From a bacterium (lineage in GTDB: Bacteria; Cyanobacteriota; Sericytochromatia; S15B-MN24; UBA4093): a stretch of 64,000 nucleotides of DNA. The notes beneath the pieces are model-generated. The model made no database searches. It was given only the letters and a program-made list of their open reading frames with translations, and was not told where the DNA came from. The DNA lies in NCBI GenBank assembly GCA_017744355.1, contig JAGIBK010000004.1:124001-188000 (forward strand), given 5' to 3'. Below, in pieces: positions 50,991 to 59,476 of the stretch. The position numbers and the translations under genes are program-made. Positions within the stretch are counted from its first letter, which is position 1. Every line of letters starts with the position of its first letter.

Positions 50991-51707
50991 ATGCCCAGGC
51001 TCACCCTGCTCTCTGTCTTCATCGCCTTGCTCATGCTCGTCGGCTGCGCGCCCGAGGATGACGCCGTCCTCCTGCCGATCCAGAACAACCCGATAACCAC
51101 TCCCCCCGACCCCAGCGGCCGGGTGGAAAGCGGGACGAGTGGAAGTCCGACCGTCCGTCACGTCAGCGTCACGCCCGCCACCCTGACCCTGAACGCCCCC
51201 GACGTGGACGGCAACACACCCGTGGGCTTCGCGGCAGCGGCCACCATCAGCGCCGAGGCCGTGCTGAGCAACGGCCAGCGGGATCCCAAGGGGATCACCT
51301 GGAGCATCTCGGATGCGCGCCTGCGGCTCGACGCTGACGGCACGCTGCGCGTGTTGCCGGGAGCCGCTGCCGGCTCGACCGTCATCAAGGCGGTCGCCGT
51401 CGGCGATTCGAGCCGAACGGCCTCGATCCCGATCATCATCACCGACAACGGCCAGCTGCGCTTACAGTTCTCACCGGCGCTGCCCCTGCTCTCATCGGAC
51501 GCCTACCGGGTGACGGTGACGCGCGGCGGGATCTCCGTCCATCAGGGCAACTACAAAGGCACCACCCGCCTCACGCTGCCCGCCGGCACGAACTATTCGG
51601 TCCTGGTCGAGCGCGTCGTCGGACAAATGACCACCACAAGCGACAGCTCCTCGAGCGTGACCGTCAGCTCCAACACCCTCTCCACCCTGGACTTCAACCT
51701 GGAGTGA
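50991..51707 (+). CDS. lipoprotein with bacterial Ig-like domain
   Basis: 238-residue lipoprotein (lipobox LVGC). After a Pro-rich linker it contains a Big_2-type Ig domain (VSVTPATLTLN ... AVLSNGQRDPKGITWSISDARLRLDADGTLRV ... STVIKAVAVGDSSRTASIPI), then a second beta-rich part with a Ser/Thr-rich end (TSDSSSSVTVSSNTLSTLDF). Typical surface adhesin or stalk component. Third gene of the lipoprotein operon, 21 bp after the second. No terminator hairpin is obvious in the 222-bp gap that follows; that gap shows nothing else I can name. Confidence 0.75.
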   Translation: MPRLTLLSVFIALLMLVGCAPEDDAVLLPIQNNPITTPPDPSGRVESGTSGSPTVRHVSVTPATLTLNAPDVDGNTPVGFAAAATISAEAVLSNGQRDPKGITWSISDARLRLDADGTLRVLPGAAAGSTVIKAVAVGDSSRTASIPIIITDNGQLRLQFSPALPLLSSDAYRVTVTRGGISVHQGNYKGTTRLTLPAGTNYSVLVERVVGQMTTTSDSSSSVTVSSNTLSTLDFNLE

Positions 51708-51929
51708 ACCGCCGGCGCAGAAGGCCGAGTTCAGGGCCTTCCAGGGCGTTGAACGACGTCGCCACCCGATCCAACACGCGCTGAAGCACGCATCGTAACG
51801 CGGTTTCCGCGATAAAAGTCGTCGCTTTTCGTAGATAAGGGCGCCATGTGATAGATCCTGCACGAGGTCCGGGTACAAAACCAGGGACCTGGCGTCATCG
51901 CATCCCTGCCCTTCGTACGGAGATCGTTC

Positions 51930-52658
51930 ATGTCGTCCCAGAAGGGGTCCGATCCTCGACGCGACACCCAGGCCCTGCGTCGTCCGAACGGCACGGCGTC
52001 CTTCGACACGTTCGCCAGCAGGGCACCTGCGTCCGACGCGATCTCAGCAGCTGAAACGCCCACGCAGCGCGCAGCCCTCGCCGAAGCGATCGCAGAGGCC
52101 GAGCCGCTGCTTGCGACGCTGCTGCCGCGCATCACGGCGATCTCCCGGGCGGACGCGGCCAACGCCCCCAACCGCCCCTCTTTCGACGAGCTCTTCGAGG
52201 GAGCCTCGGAAGGCGAGCGCGCTTTCACCCTGCAACTGGCGCGGATCCTTTCCGAGCACCCCGAAGCGGCACGCCGGGCGCGGATCGCCTGCCAGCAGTT
52301 TCAGCAAGCCGAACAGGATCTCGCCATCGCCCAAGAGGCACACGCCCAACTCGTCGCCGCCCAGCTCGAAGCGGGCCAGGTCACGGGCTTCAGCGTTACC
52401 AAGTTTCGCGGGACCCTGTACCCGCTCTACAACCTTGCGATGACCTTCGAGGGAATCCCCTTGCTCGAGAGCTTGTTCCCTCGCAACCGCGGCCCGGCCG
52501 CGACCCGGCCACTCAACACGCTCGGCTCGCCCACCAAGACCCAGGAGCTCAAGAACACCGCTCCCGTGCCGGAGGCCCCGCCGCTCTCCACGATGCAGCG
52601 CTTCGGAGACTGGCTCGTCAAGGTCCTCGGCGGCTCCCCGCGACCCGAGGACCATTAA
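51930..52658 (+). CDS. helical protein, paralogue A of the peptidase island
   Basis: 242-residue hydrophilic, mainly helical protein without a Sec signal. The central helices (ALAEAIAEAEPLLATLLPRI ... LARILSEHPEAARRARI) lead to a highly conserved segment FSVTKFRGTLYPLYN ... EGIPLLESLFP ... GPAATRPL, matched closely by the 56428 protein (FSLSKFRGAIHPLYN, RGVPLFEPLFP, GPATTKPL). The N-terminus is a Ser/Arg-rich tail. I do not recognise the family. Position immediately before the first peptidase gene, and the second paralogue's place among the others, suggest a chaperone, immunity or targeting partner. Conserved hydrophobic FRG..YPLYN is the best candidate binding surface. Confidence 0.65.
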   Translation: MSSQKGSDPRRDTQALRRPNGTASFDTFASRAPASDAISAAETPTQRAALAEAIAEAEPLLATLLPRITAISRADAANAPNRPSFDELFEGASEGERAFTLQLARILSEHPEAARRARIACQQFQQAEQDLAIAQEAHAQLVAAQLEAGQVTGFSVTKFRGTLYPLYNLAMTFEGIPLLESLFPRNRGPAATRPLNTLGSPTKTQELKNTAPVPEAPPLSTMQRFGDWLVKVLGGSPRPEDH

Positions 52659-52770
52659 ATCCTCGTCAAAAGTTTGATCGCCTTGCCCGCTCCAGCATGG
52701 AAGCGGGTATATTGCCCCTAAGTTTGCCCGCGCGTTTCATGTCACATCCTTTGCCAGAGGAGAGGCCGCG

Positions 52771-54021
52771 ATGAACCTGAACAGCGTCGACTCGCCAATT
52801 TCGCCGATCATTCGGCCGACCGCGCCGACGAGCGCCGCCCCAGCCCCGGCGGCCCCGAGCGCCCCCGCCGCCGCTCCGAGCTCGGATCGGAACCTGGTTC
52901 GAGACATGCTCGATCGCACCCTCGACTTCGGCGCCCTGCCCTGGGATCTGGCCGGCCGGGCTCCGGCGCCCCAGCAAGCACCCAAGGCCCCCGCCGCCTT
53001 CACCAAGAGCGAGAGCTTCAACAAGCTGAGCGCAGCCGATCAGCAGACCGTCCAGACCCTCTTCGACACGGCATCGCGCAGTGTCGACGACACCAAGCTC
53101 GGTGAGATCGAGCAGGACGTCCAGACCCTGCTGGAGTCGGGCAAACTGTCCCAGAACGACACCTTCGGCAAGAGCGCCGTGGGCTACCTCGAGACCTTCA
53201 ACCAGAGCCCCCTGCACGACTCGCTCTCGGGCACGAGCAAGGCCGAGCTCGCCCAGGATCTGCTCAAGGCGCTGGCAAACCCCGAATCGGTCAAGCAGAG
53301 CCAGAGCCTCGACGACTGCGCCGAGGCGACCATGGAGGCGACGCTCGCCTACAGCCACCCGGCCGACTTCGTCCGGATCTCGACCGAGCTTGCGACCAAG
53401 GGTGAGGCGAGCATTCCCGGCGGCCCCAAGGGCCCCAACCCGGATACCCTGAAGCTCAGCACGAGCGGCTCGCGCGACGGCCGTTCCGCGCTCGGCTCCA
53501 TGATGCAGGACTCCTTCGGGAAACACGTGACCAGCATCTTCCAGGGGATCCTGAGCGCCATCGTCTCGCTCGGCGGGGACAAGGGCCTCAACGCCAATCA
53601 GGTGAAGAGCCTCTACGACGGGGTTCTGGGCACCGACCACGTCACGGTCTTCGCCAAGAAGGGCGAGAACCTCTTGCCCACCATCCAGGAAGAGCTCGCC
53701 AAGCAGAACACGGAAAATCCCTCGGTCAAGGTCTCCATGCGCAACCAGGAGGGCTACCTCCACTCGATGTCCGTCACGGGCATCTCGGGCGACAGCGTCT
53801 CGCTGTGGGATCCGCGCAGCGGCGAGCGCACGACCATGTCCTCGGAGGAGTTCAACTCGCTGGCAGCCCGCGCCATGATCGAACGTTCAGCCCCCAAGAG
53901 CGGGTTGGTCGATGGGATCGTGGAGGCCATCTCATCGCCGATCAAGACCATCACGGAGGTGGTGGACAGCCTCACCGAAGAAGGAGGCGGTCGCCTCGGC
54001 GGGCGCGGCCAAGACGGCTAA
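52771..54021 (+). CDS. papain-like cysteine peptidase with ALPW leader and GRLG tail
   Basis: 416-residue protein with no Sec signal. The first 60 residues are Pro/Ala-rich (MNLNSVDSPISPIIRP...) and end in GALPW (Trp58). A helical region leads to the peptidase-like core: Cys183 at a helix start (DDCAEATMEATLAY), His331 (LHSMSVTGISGDSV) and Asp347 (LWDPRSG), the Cys-His-Asp/Asn order of papain-like enzymes with exactly 16 residues between the last two. A conserved segment GLNANQVKSLYDGVLGTDH lies between. The C-terminus ends GGGRLGGRGQDG. Closest relative here is the 58172 protein. AGAGGAGAGG precedes the ATG; a TATATT box lies about 60 bp upstream. Peptidase activity is inferred; substrate unknown. 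Confidence 0.7.
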   Translation: MNLNSVDSPISPIIRPTAPTSAAPAPAAPSAPAAAPSSDRNLVRDMLDRTLDFGALPWDLAGRAPAPQQAPKAPAAFTKSESFNKLSAADQQTVQTLFDTASRSVDDTKLGEIEQDVQTLLESGKLSQNDTFGKSAVGYLETFNQSPLHDSLSGTSKAELAQDLLKALANPESVKQSQSLDDCAEATMEATLAYSHPADFVRISTELATKGEASIPGGPKGPNPDTLKLSTSGSRDGRSALGSMMQDSFGKHVTSIFQGILSAIVSLGGDKGLNANQVKSLYDGVLGTDHVTVFAKKGENLLPTIQEELAKQNTENPSVKVSMRNQEGYLHSMSVTGISGDSVSLWDPRSGERTTMSSEEFNSLAARAMIERSAPKSGLVDGIVEAISSPIKTITEVVDSLTEEGGGRLGGRGQDG

Positions 54022-54043
54022 CCCGCGGCTCCAAGACGTCGAA

Positions 54044-54078
54044 GGGTGCGGCCCCTCTGCGGGACCGCACCCTTCTTG
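54044..54078 (+). terminator. hairpin terminator after the first peptidase gene
   Basis: GGGTGCGGCCC pairs with GGGACCGCACCC (one bulged A), loop CTCTGC, followed by TTCTTGCT. Confidence 0.6.
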
Positions 54079-54214
54079 CTGAGCGGCCCTATTTCCACTT
54101 TATTAGCGCTTTGCTAAATCCCCATTTAGTTGCACATAGGCTACCTGTTTTGACGCGATAACATCAAGGATTGCCCGCTCAGTCCCAGGCCCTGCCGCCG
54201 AGGAGACCCGTCCG

Positions 54215-56008
54215 ATGAGCCTGAAAAAGATCGATTCGCCGCTCTCAGCGCTGCTTCGGCCGGTCGCAAAATCGTCGGCACCCCCGGCGGGCCAAGAGGC
54301 CGCGAGCGTCTCGGGCCCCGTCGGAGATCGAAATTTCGTCGCATCTCCCACCACCCCGCAGGGGACGATGGGCGCCCTGCCCTGGGATACGGGCCCTCAG
54401 TCCTTCACGAGCGCCCTGCGCATCAAGACCCCCTACGGCGTCTTGGTGCTGAACAACCTGCAGCGTCAGCGCTGGCAGGTGGTCCCGACGCGCAACGGGC
54501 TGCTGCTCGTCCGGCTCGCCGAGCGATTCGCTCCGCAGCGCCCCCAAGGGCCGGCCGTGTCAAATCGTGCCGTCATCGGCCCCACTCCGGCCGTAACAGA
54601 TCGTGCCGTTGTCGGCCCCACCCCGACCGTAACAGATCGTGCCGTTGTCGGCCCCACCCCGACCGTGCCGAATCGCGCCGTCGTGGGCCCGACCCCAGCC
54701 GTACAAGATCGTGCCGTCATCGGCCCCACCCCAGCCGTGCCGAATCGTGCCATCGTGGGTCCCACTCCGGCCCCTGAGCCGGCTCGCCCCGTCTTCGGGC
54801 CCACTCCGGCACCTGCACCAGGCCAAGCGGTGATTGGTCCCACCCCGGCTCCTGAGCCGACTCGGCCCGTCTTCGGCCCCACTCCGGCGCCTACGCCAGG
54901 CCAAGCGGTCATTGGCCCCACCCCGGCTTCTGAGCCGAATCGCCCCGTCTTCGGTCCGACCCCAGCTCCTACACCTGGCCGACCGGTCGTTGGACCGACC
55001 CCGGCGCCTGCACCGAGCCGCCCGGTCGTGGGTCCCACCCCGGCTCCCGAACCGAAGCCGCCTGTGAGCGCTCCGACGCCGGCGCCTGAGCCCGCCCCCA
55101 GCCCCGTGCAGGCCGGCGGGGGCGACGCACGGCCGGATCGGCCCGGGCTGCTCGCAAAGATCAAATCCCTGCTCCCGGCACCCATTCAAAAGGTGCTGGA
55201 CAAGCTCGGCGAGAAGCTGGATCAAAAGGATCTCTCGGGCAAGAAAACGACGCTCGATCACCTCTACGACATGGCCGAGAAAGGCGTGGACAGCAGGCTG
55301 CCGCGCCTGGGCATCTCCACCGGCGAGATCCTCGGCAACCTGGTGCAAGAGCTCGACGAACCCGGCATCATCCATCAGGCCGACCGCGGGACCTGCGCGG
55401 CGACCACGGTCCAGTACTACATGGCGAGCAACCATCCCGCCGAGTACGCCCGCCTGGTATCCGACCTGGTGTGCGAAGGAGAGGCCCAGATGGCAAGCGG
55501 CAACAAGCTGCTGCTGGATCCCGGCTCGCTTGCGCGCGATAACAGCACCCGCAACCACGTCGATCGCATGTTCCAGACGGCCGCCATGGATCGCTCCGAG
55601 CTCGGCGATTACAACAACGCGACGGATCGGCGCGCGAACGGCAGTAGCGGCTTGACCCAGGATGACGTGACCAAGCTGATGAACGACGTCACGAACGGTC
55701 GTGACGGCGCATTCCAGACGGTCAAAGGCAACTCGGACGCGATCGTCGCGCGCATCGCCCAGAGCACGGCCCGCGGCATCGAGGTGCCCGTCGGCATGAA
55801 ATGGGCGATAAGCGGCATGCACACAGGCCATGAGATGCTGGTGACCAAGATCGAAGGCGACAAGGTCTACCTGCGAAACCCCTGGGGCCGCGACGAGGAC
55901 GGCAGCGCCGCCATGGGCCCGAGGCGACAGGTCCTCAACGACAACGGCGACATCGTCATGTCGCGCGCGGATTTCCAGGCGAACTTGATCACCTCGACCT
56001 TAGCCTAG
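54215..56008 (+). CDS. papain-like cysteine peptidase with ALPW leader and GPTPA-repeat stalk
   Basis: 597 residues. The leader (MSLKKIDSPLSALLRP...) ends in MGALPW (Trp57), clearly related to the 52771 leader. A small beta-rich module (60-110) is followed by about 14 Pro-rich GPTPA units (116-300). The C-terminal domain (305-597) carries Cys394 (DRGTCAATTVQYYMA), His539 (HTGHEMLVTKIEGDKV) and Asn555 (YLRNPWGRD), the Cys-His-Asn triad of the papain superfamily with the same 16-residue His-Asn spacing as its neighbours. NHPAEYARLVSDL parallels SHPADFVRISTEL in the 52771 protein. It lacks the GRLG tail. GAGGAGA precedes the ATG. No Sec signal; the repeat region may span an envelope layer. Confidence 0.78.
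   Translation: MSLKKIDSPLSALLRPVAKSSAPPAGQEAASVSGPVGDRNFVASPTTPQGTMGALPWDTGPQSFTSALRIKTPYGVLVLNNLQRQRWQVVPTRNGLLLVRLAERFAPQRPQGPAVSNRAVIGPTPAVTDRAVVGPTPTVTDRAVVGPTPTVPNRAVVGPTPAVQDRAVIGPTPAVPNRAIVGPTPAPEPARPVFGPTPAPAPGQAVIGPTPAPEPTRPVFGPTPAPTPGQAVIGPTPASEPNRPVFGPTPAPTPGRPVVGPTPAPAPSRPVVGPTPAPEPKPPVSAPTPAPEPAPSPVQAGGGDARPDRPGLLAKIKSLLPAPIQKVLDKLGEKLDQKDLSGKKTTLDHLYDMAEKGVDSRLPRLGISTGEILGNLVQELDEPGIIHQADRGTCAATTVQYYMASNHPAEYARLVSDLVCEGEAQMASGNKLLLDPGSLARDNSTRNHVDRMFQTAAMDRSELGDYNNATDRRANGSSGLTQDDVTKLMNDVTNGRDGAFQTVKGNSDAIVARIAQSTARGIEVPVGMKWAISGMHTGHEMLVTKIEGDKVYLRNPWGRDEDGSAAMGPRRQVLNDNGDIVMSRADFQANLITSTLA
54560..55111 (+). repeat. coding tandem repeat, about 14 x GPTPA units
   Basis: In-frame units with a 12-codon period for the first five and 13 codons afterwards, consensus (V/I/F)-G-P-T-P-A-x-x. 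Early units carry DR/NR-A, later ones EP-x-RP. DNA copies are highly similar, so length variation between strains is likely. Confidence 0.9.
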
Positions 56009-56029
56009 GCTGAACCCGGAGGCCTCTCG

Positions 56030-56419
56030 ATGAACCAGTTGCTGACCCAAACCCGCCGTATGCTCGAAAACCTCACGGGTGCTCCGATGGACGAGACCCG
56101 TGACTGGGCGGCGGTCCTGAGCACCCTGAAGGCCGGCAAGGGGGACGTGATCCTCGAACTGCCATGGCAGCACCCGGACGCTCCGCCTGAGCGCCACGAG
56201 GTGGTCCTCAAGCACCTGTCTCAGGATCGCGTGGTCTACTACAATGCCCGCTCGCCACAATCCCTTGCCGTGGGGACGATCCTGCCGGGCAACGCGACGA
56301 TCCCCGAGCGTCGCGTCGAGGGAACGGGGCTAGAGAGCATGCCGCTCGGCGATCTCCAGCGCCTGTTCCTGGACGGCGAAGGCGCAGCCCTGTTGCCCAC
56401 CGAGCGCCGCTCCCGGTAA
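56030..56419 (+). CDS. 129-residue protein resembling the His/Asn half of the island peptidases
   Basis: Small protein without Cys or Sec signal. Residues 55-75 (RHEVVLKHLSQDRVVYYNARSP) align with the His...Asn segment of the 54215 peptidase (GHEMLVTKIEGDKVYLRNPWG): His56 and Asn72 are again 16 residues apart. A LELPWQ stretch precedes it. The nucleophile half is absent, so it cannot be a papain-type enzyme on its own. CCCGGAGG precedes the ATG, 21 bp after the peptidase gene; the 56428 gene begins 8 bp after its stop, so three genes are co-transcribed. Possible roles: inhibitor, immunity protein, regulatory subunit or a relic. Confidence 0.65.
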   Translation: MNQLLTQTRRMLENLTGAPMDETRDWAAVLSTLKAGKGDVILELPWQHPDAPPERHEVVLKHLSQDRVVYYNARSPQSLAVGTILPGNATIPERRVEGTGLESMPLGDLQRLFLDGEGAALLPTERRSR

Positions 56420-56427
56420 CCATCGCC

Positions 56428-57282
56428 ATGGCCTTTCAAGAACCACCCCAACCGCGCCGGCAGACCGACGTGCTGCAACGGTCGCGTCACACCGCGCCCA
56501 TCGATCCGAGCGCCCTGGCGGGCGCGCGGCCGGACGCTCCTCTGCGCAGCGCCGAACTCGCCCAGGCGATCGCCGAAGTCGAGCCGTTCTTGCGCTCCAT
56601 GCAGCCCCGGATAAAAGCTGTCGAGCGTGCCCTTGCCGCATGCCCGGGCTCCGAGCAAACGCACGACGAGGTCTTCGCGGGGGTGTCCGCCGGCGAGCGC
56701 AAGTTCACCCTCCAGATGACCCAGCTCCTCACCAGCCGCCCGGACGTGCTGCGCAAGGCCCGGATCGCCGTGCAACAGTACCAGGTGGCTTCCAGGAGCT
56801 TTCAGGAGGCCCAGGAGGTCCACGCCCAGTTCCTGGCCGCAGATCTCGCGATCGGGCGCGTCGAAGGGTTCAGCCTCTCCAAGTTTCGCGGCGCGATCCA
56901 CCCGCTCTACAACTTTTGCCTGTCATTTCGCGGCGTTCCGCTCTTCGAACCGCTCTTCCCACCCCTCGAAGGACCCGCGACGACCAAGCCTCTGCGCCCC
57001 ACGGGCGCGCTCGCTCCCCACCAGGCGACACCCGACGAGGCCGCCCCGCTCGATAAACTCGCCCAGCTCCTCAAGGGGACCCCCCGCCTCGCCTCGGTCG
57101 AACCGGTCCTGCAGCAGGGCATCGAGTGGCTCCAGAAGGCCCAATCCGCGGCGCCAGGCATGATCACCCAGGCGATGGCCAAGCTCAAGAACCGCCGCTC
57201 CCCGGAAGCGGCCCTACCGGCCCCGATCGCGGAAACGGAAACCGACGTAACGGAAACCGACGTACAGGAAGATCTCGACTAG
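56428..57282 (+). CDS. helical protein, paralogue B of the peptidase island
   Basis: 284-residue paralogue of the 51930 protein: AQAIAEVEPFLRSMQPRIKA, FAGVSAGERKFTLQMTQLL, AHAQF-like VHAQFLAADLAIGRVEGFSL, SKFRGAIHPLYN, RGVPLFEPLFP and GPATTKPL all correspond. It has an extra C-terminal region of about 85 residues with helices and a terminal acidic repeat (ETETDVTETDVQEDLD). No Sec signal or membrane segment. The ribosome binding site is weak and it starts 8 bp after the half-peptidase gene, so translation is probably coupled. It precedes the truncated peptidase relative at 57401. Function unknown; paired occurrence with peptidase genes suggests a partner. Confidence 0.65.
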   Translation: MAFQEPPQPRRQTDVLQRSRHTAPIDPSALAGARPDAPLRSAELAQAIAEVEPFLRSMQPRIKAVERALAACPGSEQTHDEVFAGVSAGERKFTLQMTQLLTSRPDVLRKARIAVQQYQVASRSFQEAQEVHAQFLAADLAIGRVEGFSLSKFRGAIHPLYNFCLSFRGVPLFEPLFPPLEGPATTKPLRPTGALAPHQATPDEAAPLDKLAQLLKGTPRLASVEPVLQQGIEWLQKAQSAAPGMITQAMAKLKNRRSPEAALPAPIAETETDVTETDVQEDLD

Positions 57283-57300
57283 GCCCGCCCCCACAAGCAG

Positions 57301-57370
57301 CCACGGCTAGAACCACCATAAGCTCGCTCACCTAGCCACGACTAGAACCACCATAAGCTCGCTCACCTAG
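57301..57370 (+). repeat. 35-bp tandem direct repeat (two copies) upstream of the 57401 gene
   Basis: Copies 57301-57335 and 57336-57370 differ by one base and contain CATAAGCTC and CACCTAG. The motif resembles elements upstream of the 58172 and 59549 genes, so it probably carries promoter or operator sites and has been locally duplicated. Confidence 0.8.
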
Positions 57371-57400
57371 CCTCGCCCGATCGACAGAGGAGACCGCCCC

Positions 57401-58006
57401 ATGAGCATGTTCAACATCAGCACGCGCAACACGGCCCCCCTGCCACCGCTCGTCGCTCCAGGTGCAGCCCCCGAGGCCCCACAGACCGTCGATCCGTCGC
57501 CCATGCCGGGCGCCGTGATGGACCAGTACGCGGGGGGCAGCCCGATCCCTCTCGGAGGTGAGATGGGAGCACTGCCGTGGGAGAGCGCCGAGACGCCGCA
57601 AGGGCCCGAGGCGGCCTTCATGAACACTCCCGGATATCAGGAACTGAGCGAGTCCGAGCAAGCCACGCTCAAGGCCTTCTTCGAAACGGCCATCCAGGGT
57701 GAGGGCGCAGCGCATGCCGACGAGATAGCGGCCCAGCTCGCTCAGTTGCTGGCACCACGCGACCCCTCGGTCGGGGGGATCACCGTCCTGGGAGCCCTGG
57801 ATCTCATGGCCACCTTCAACCAGAAGCCGCTCCCGGCGGGCCCGGACGGAGCGGCGGCAAAGGGGAAGCTCGCCCGCGAGTTCTTGCCGTCCCTGCTGCC
57901 CCCTGCGGCGGCCCCCAGCGCGTTCTCCGCTGCGGACATCGCGGAGATCGTCTCCAGGGGGCCCTCGAAGGCCGGCCGCCTCGGCGCCCGCGCACAAGAT
58001 GGCTAA
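57401..58006 (+). CDS. peptidase-family paralogue lacking the catalytic region
   Basis: 201-residue protein that follows the 58172 protein for about 160 residues: leader NISTRNTAPLPPL, MGALPWESAE (Trp60), then NTPGYQELSESEQATLKAFFETAIQG and LMATFNQKPLP. It leaves that alignment just before the position of the catalytic Cys and goes straight to the tail SKAGRLGARAQDG. Neither Cys nor His/Asp of the site remains. AGAGGAGA and a tandem repeat lie upstream; the leader DNA up to the ATG is similar to that of the 58172 gene, indicating recent duplication followed by deletion. No frameshift is visible, so it is probably expressed. Confidence 0.7.
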   Translation: MSMFNISTRNTAPLPPLVAPGAAPEAPQTVDPSPMPGAVMDQYAGGSPIPLGGEMGALPWESAETPQGPEAAFMNTPGYQELSESEQATLKAFFETAIQGEGAAHADEIAAQLAQLLAPRDPSVGGITVLGALDLMATFNQKPLPAGPDGAAAKGKLAREFLPSLLPPAAAPSAFSAADIAEIVSRGPSKAGRLGARAQDG

Positions 58007-58103
58007 AGCCTCCCAGCCGAAGGCATGATCCCACGCCCAGGCGCCAAACTGCTGCTGCTCTTCCGAGCCGGATCCGGAACACCCAAGAACAACGGGTGAT
58101 TGT

Positions 58104-58140
58104 GGGTAAAACAAACATAAGCTCAGCTTGCTCGCCTAGC
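58104..58140 (+). promoter_or_regulatory. conserved upstream element of the 58172 gene
   Basis: GGGTAAAACAaaCATaAGcTCAGC followed by a TGCTCGCCTAGC stretch, 68 bp before the ATG. The same arrangement occurs at 59477-59513; the CATAAGCTC part is also in the repeats at 57301-57370. Could be an alternative-sigma promoter or operator. Confidence 0.5.
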
Positions 58141-58171
58141 CCCGCCTTGTCAGCCGGAGGAGACCCGCCCC

Positions 58172-59395
58172 ATGAGCCAATTCAACGTCAGCACGCGCCA
58201 AACGGGCCCTCTGCCCCCGCTCGTCGGGCCTATCTCGACGCCGACCGCTCAGCCGGCCGCCGAGCCACCGGCCGCGGCGTCTGTCACGGTGGATCAGTAC
58301 CAGGCGCACGCTCAGACTCCCCAGATCGGCGACATGGGGCCGCTTCCGTGGGAGAGCGCCGAGGTGTCGCATGGGCCCGAAGCGCCCTTCGCGAACACGC
58401 CCGAATACCAGCAACTGAGCGAAACCGAGCAAGCCACGCTCAAGACCTTCTTCGAAACGACCATTCAGGGTAACGGCGCAGGGAAAGCCGAAGAGATGGC
58501 CACCCGTCTCGCCCAGCTGCTGACGCAGGGCAAGTTCGCGGCCAAGGACGCCTTCGGGCAAGGGCTCATGGACCACCTGGCCGCTTTCAACCAGGCGCCG
58601 CTCAACGACGCCCTGCAAGGCCGGACGAGCAAGGACAAGCTCGCTCGCGAACTCGTGACGGCCCTGGCCGACCCCGCATCCGTCATGCAGGGGCAGGGCA
58701 CCGCCCACTGCGCGGAGGCGACCCTCGAGGCGACCCTCGCCTATACCCAGCCGGCGGACTACGCCCGGATCGCCACCGAGCTCGTGACCAAGGGGCAGGC
58801 CCGGATCCCCGGCCCCCCCGGCGGACCCAATCCCGACACCCTGCAGCTCGGCTCGAAGACCGACCTGATATTCATTCCATCCGATCTCAGCGCCATGCTG
58901 CAGCGCTCCTTCGAGGCGCGCGTGGCCGGGCGGCCCGCCTACTGGAGCGGGGGCGATTCAGGTGATGCGGGCCCCAGCGGCCTCAACCCAAATCAGGTCA
59001 AGGCGCTCTACGACGGGATCATCGGCTCGGATCACCTCACCATGTACGCCAACCAGGGCACCGACCTCTTGCCCGCCATCAAGCAGGCGCTGGGCCACCA
59101 GGGCGCGATCAAGGTCACCATGCGCTCGGAGGATGGCCTCCACTCCGTGGCGGTCACCGGCATCTCCGACAAGGGCGTCGCGATCTGGGATCCGGCCACG
59201 GGCAAGCACGAGACCCTCTCATCGGCCCAGTTCAACTCGCTGGTCGTGCGGGCCACCCTCGATCGAAATCATCTGGATCAAGACACCGTCAAGCGCCAGG
59301 AACAAGCGCAATGGCAGATCTATGGCGACGAGAGCGGCTCCTTCATCGTGCCCGAAAAGGGCGGGCGCCTCGGTGCCCGCGCACAACAAGGCTAG
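58172..59395 (+). CDS. papain-like cysteine peptidase with PLPW leader and GRLG tail
   Basis: 407-residue complete member. Leader NVSTRQTGPLPPL to MGPLPWES (Trp60). Catalytic candidates: Cys180 (GTAHCAEATLEATLAY), His324 (LHSVAVTGISDKGV) and Asp340 (IWDPATGKHE), 16 residues apart. The QPADYARIATELVTKGQA, GPNPDTLQL and GLNPNQVKALYDGIIGSDH stretches match the 52771 protein. Tail EKGGRLGARAQQG. No Sec signal, no cysteines besides the active-site one in the core. GGAGGAGA precedes the ATG. The shared leader with the two flanking shorter paralogues shows the three arose by duplication. Exported, tail- or leader-processed role is inferred, not shown. Confidence 0.72.
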   Translation: MSQFNVSTRQTGPLPPLVGPISTPTAQPAAEPPAAASVTVDQYQAHAQTPQIGDMGPLPWESAEVSHGPEAPFANTPEYQQLSETEQATLKTFFETTIQGNGAGKAEEMATRLAQLLTQGKFAAKDAFGQGLMDHLAAFNQAPLNDALQGRTSKDKLARELVTALADPASVMQGQGTAHCAEATLEATLAYTQPADYARIATELVTKGQARIPGPPGGPNPDTLQLGSKTDLIFIPSDLSAMLQRSFEARVAGRPAYWSGGDSGDAGPSGLNPNQVKALYDGIIGSDHLTMYANQGTDLLPAIKQALGHQGAIKVTMRSEDGLHSVAVTGISDKGVAIWDPATGKHETLSSAQFNSLVVRATLDRNHLDQDTVKRQEQAQWQIYGDESGSFIVPEKGGRLGARAQQG

Positions 59396-59476
59396 CGCGA
59401 CCAGACGATAGGGATGATCCTGCACGCCCCCAGGCAACCCGAGGCTTCCGCCCGCCCTATGAAAGCGAGCGATTCC

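Noticed and set aside
54560-55111. Possible non-coding satellite or CRISPR
   Set aside because: Repeats are in frame, with amino-acid-level conservation inside a long gene.
57301-57370. Possible CRISPR array
   Set aside because: Two adjacent copies without spacers; a tandem repeat, not repeat-spacer units.
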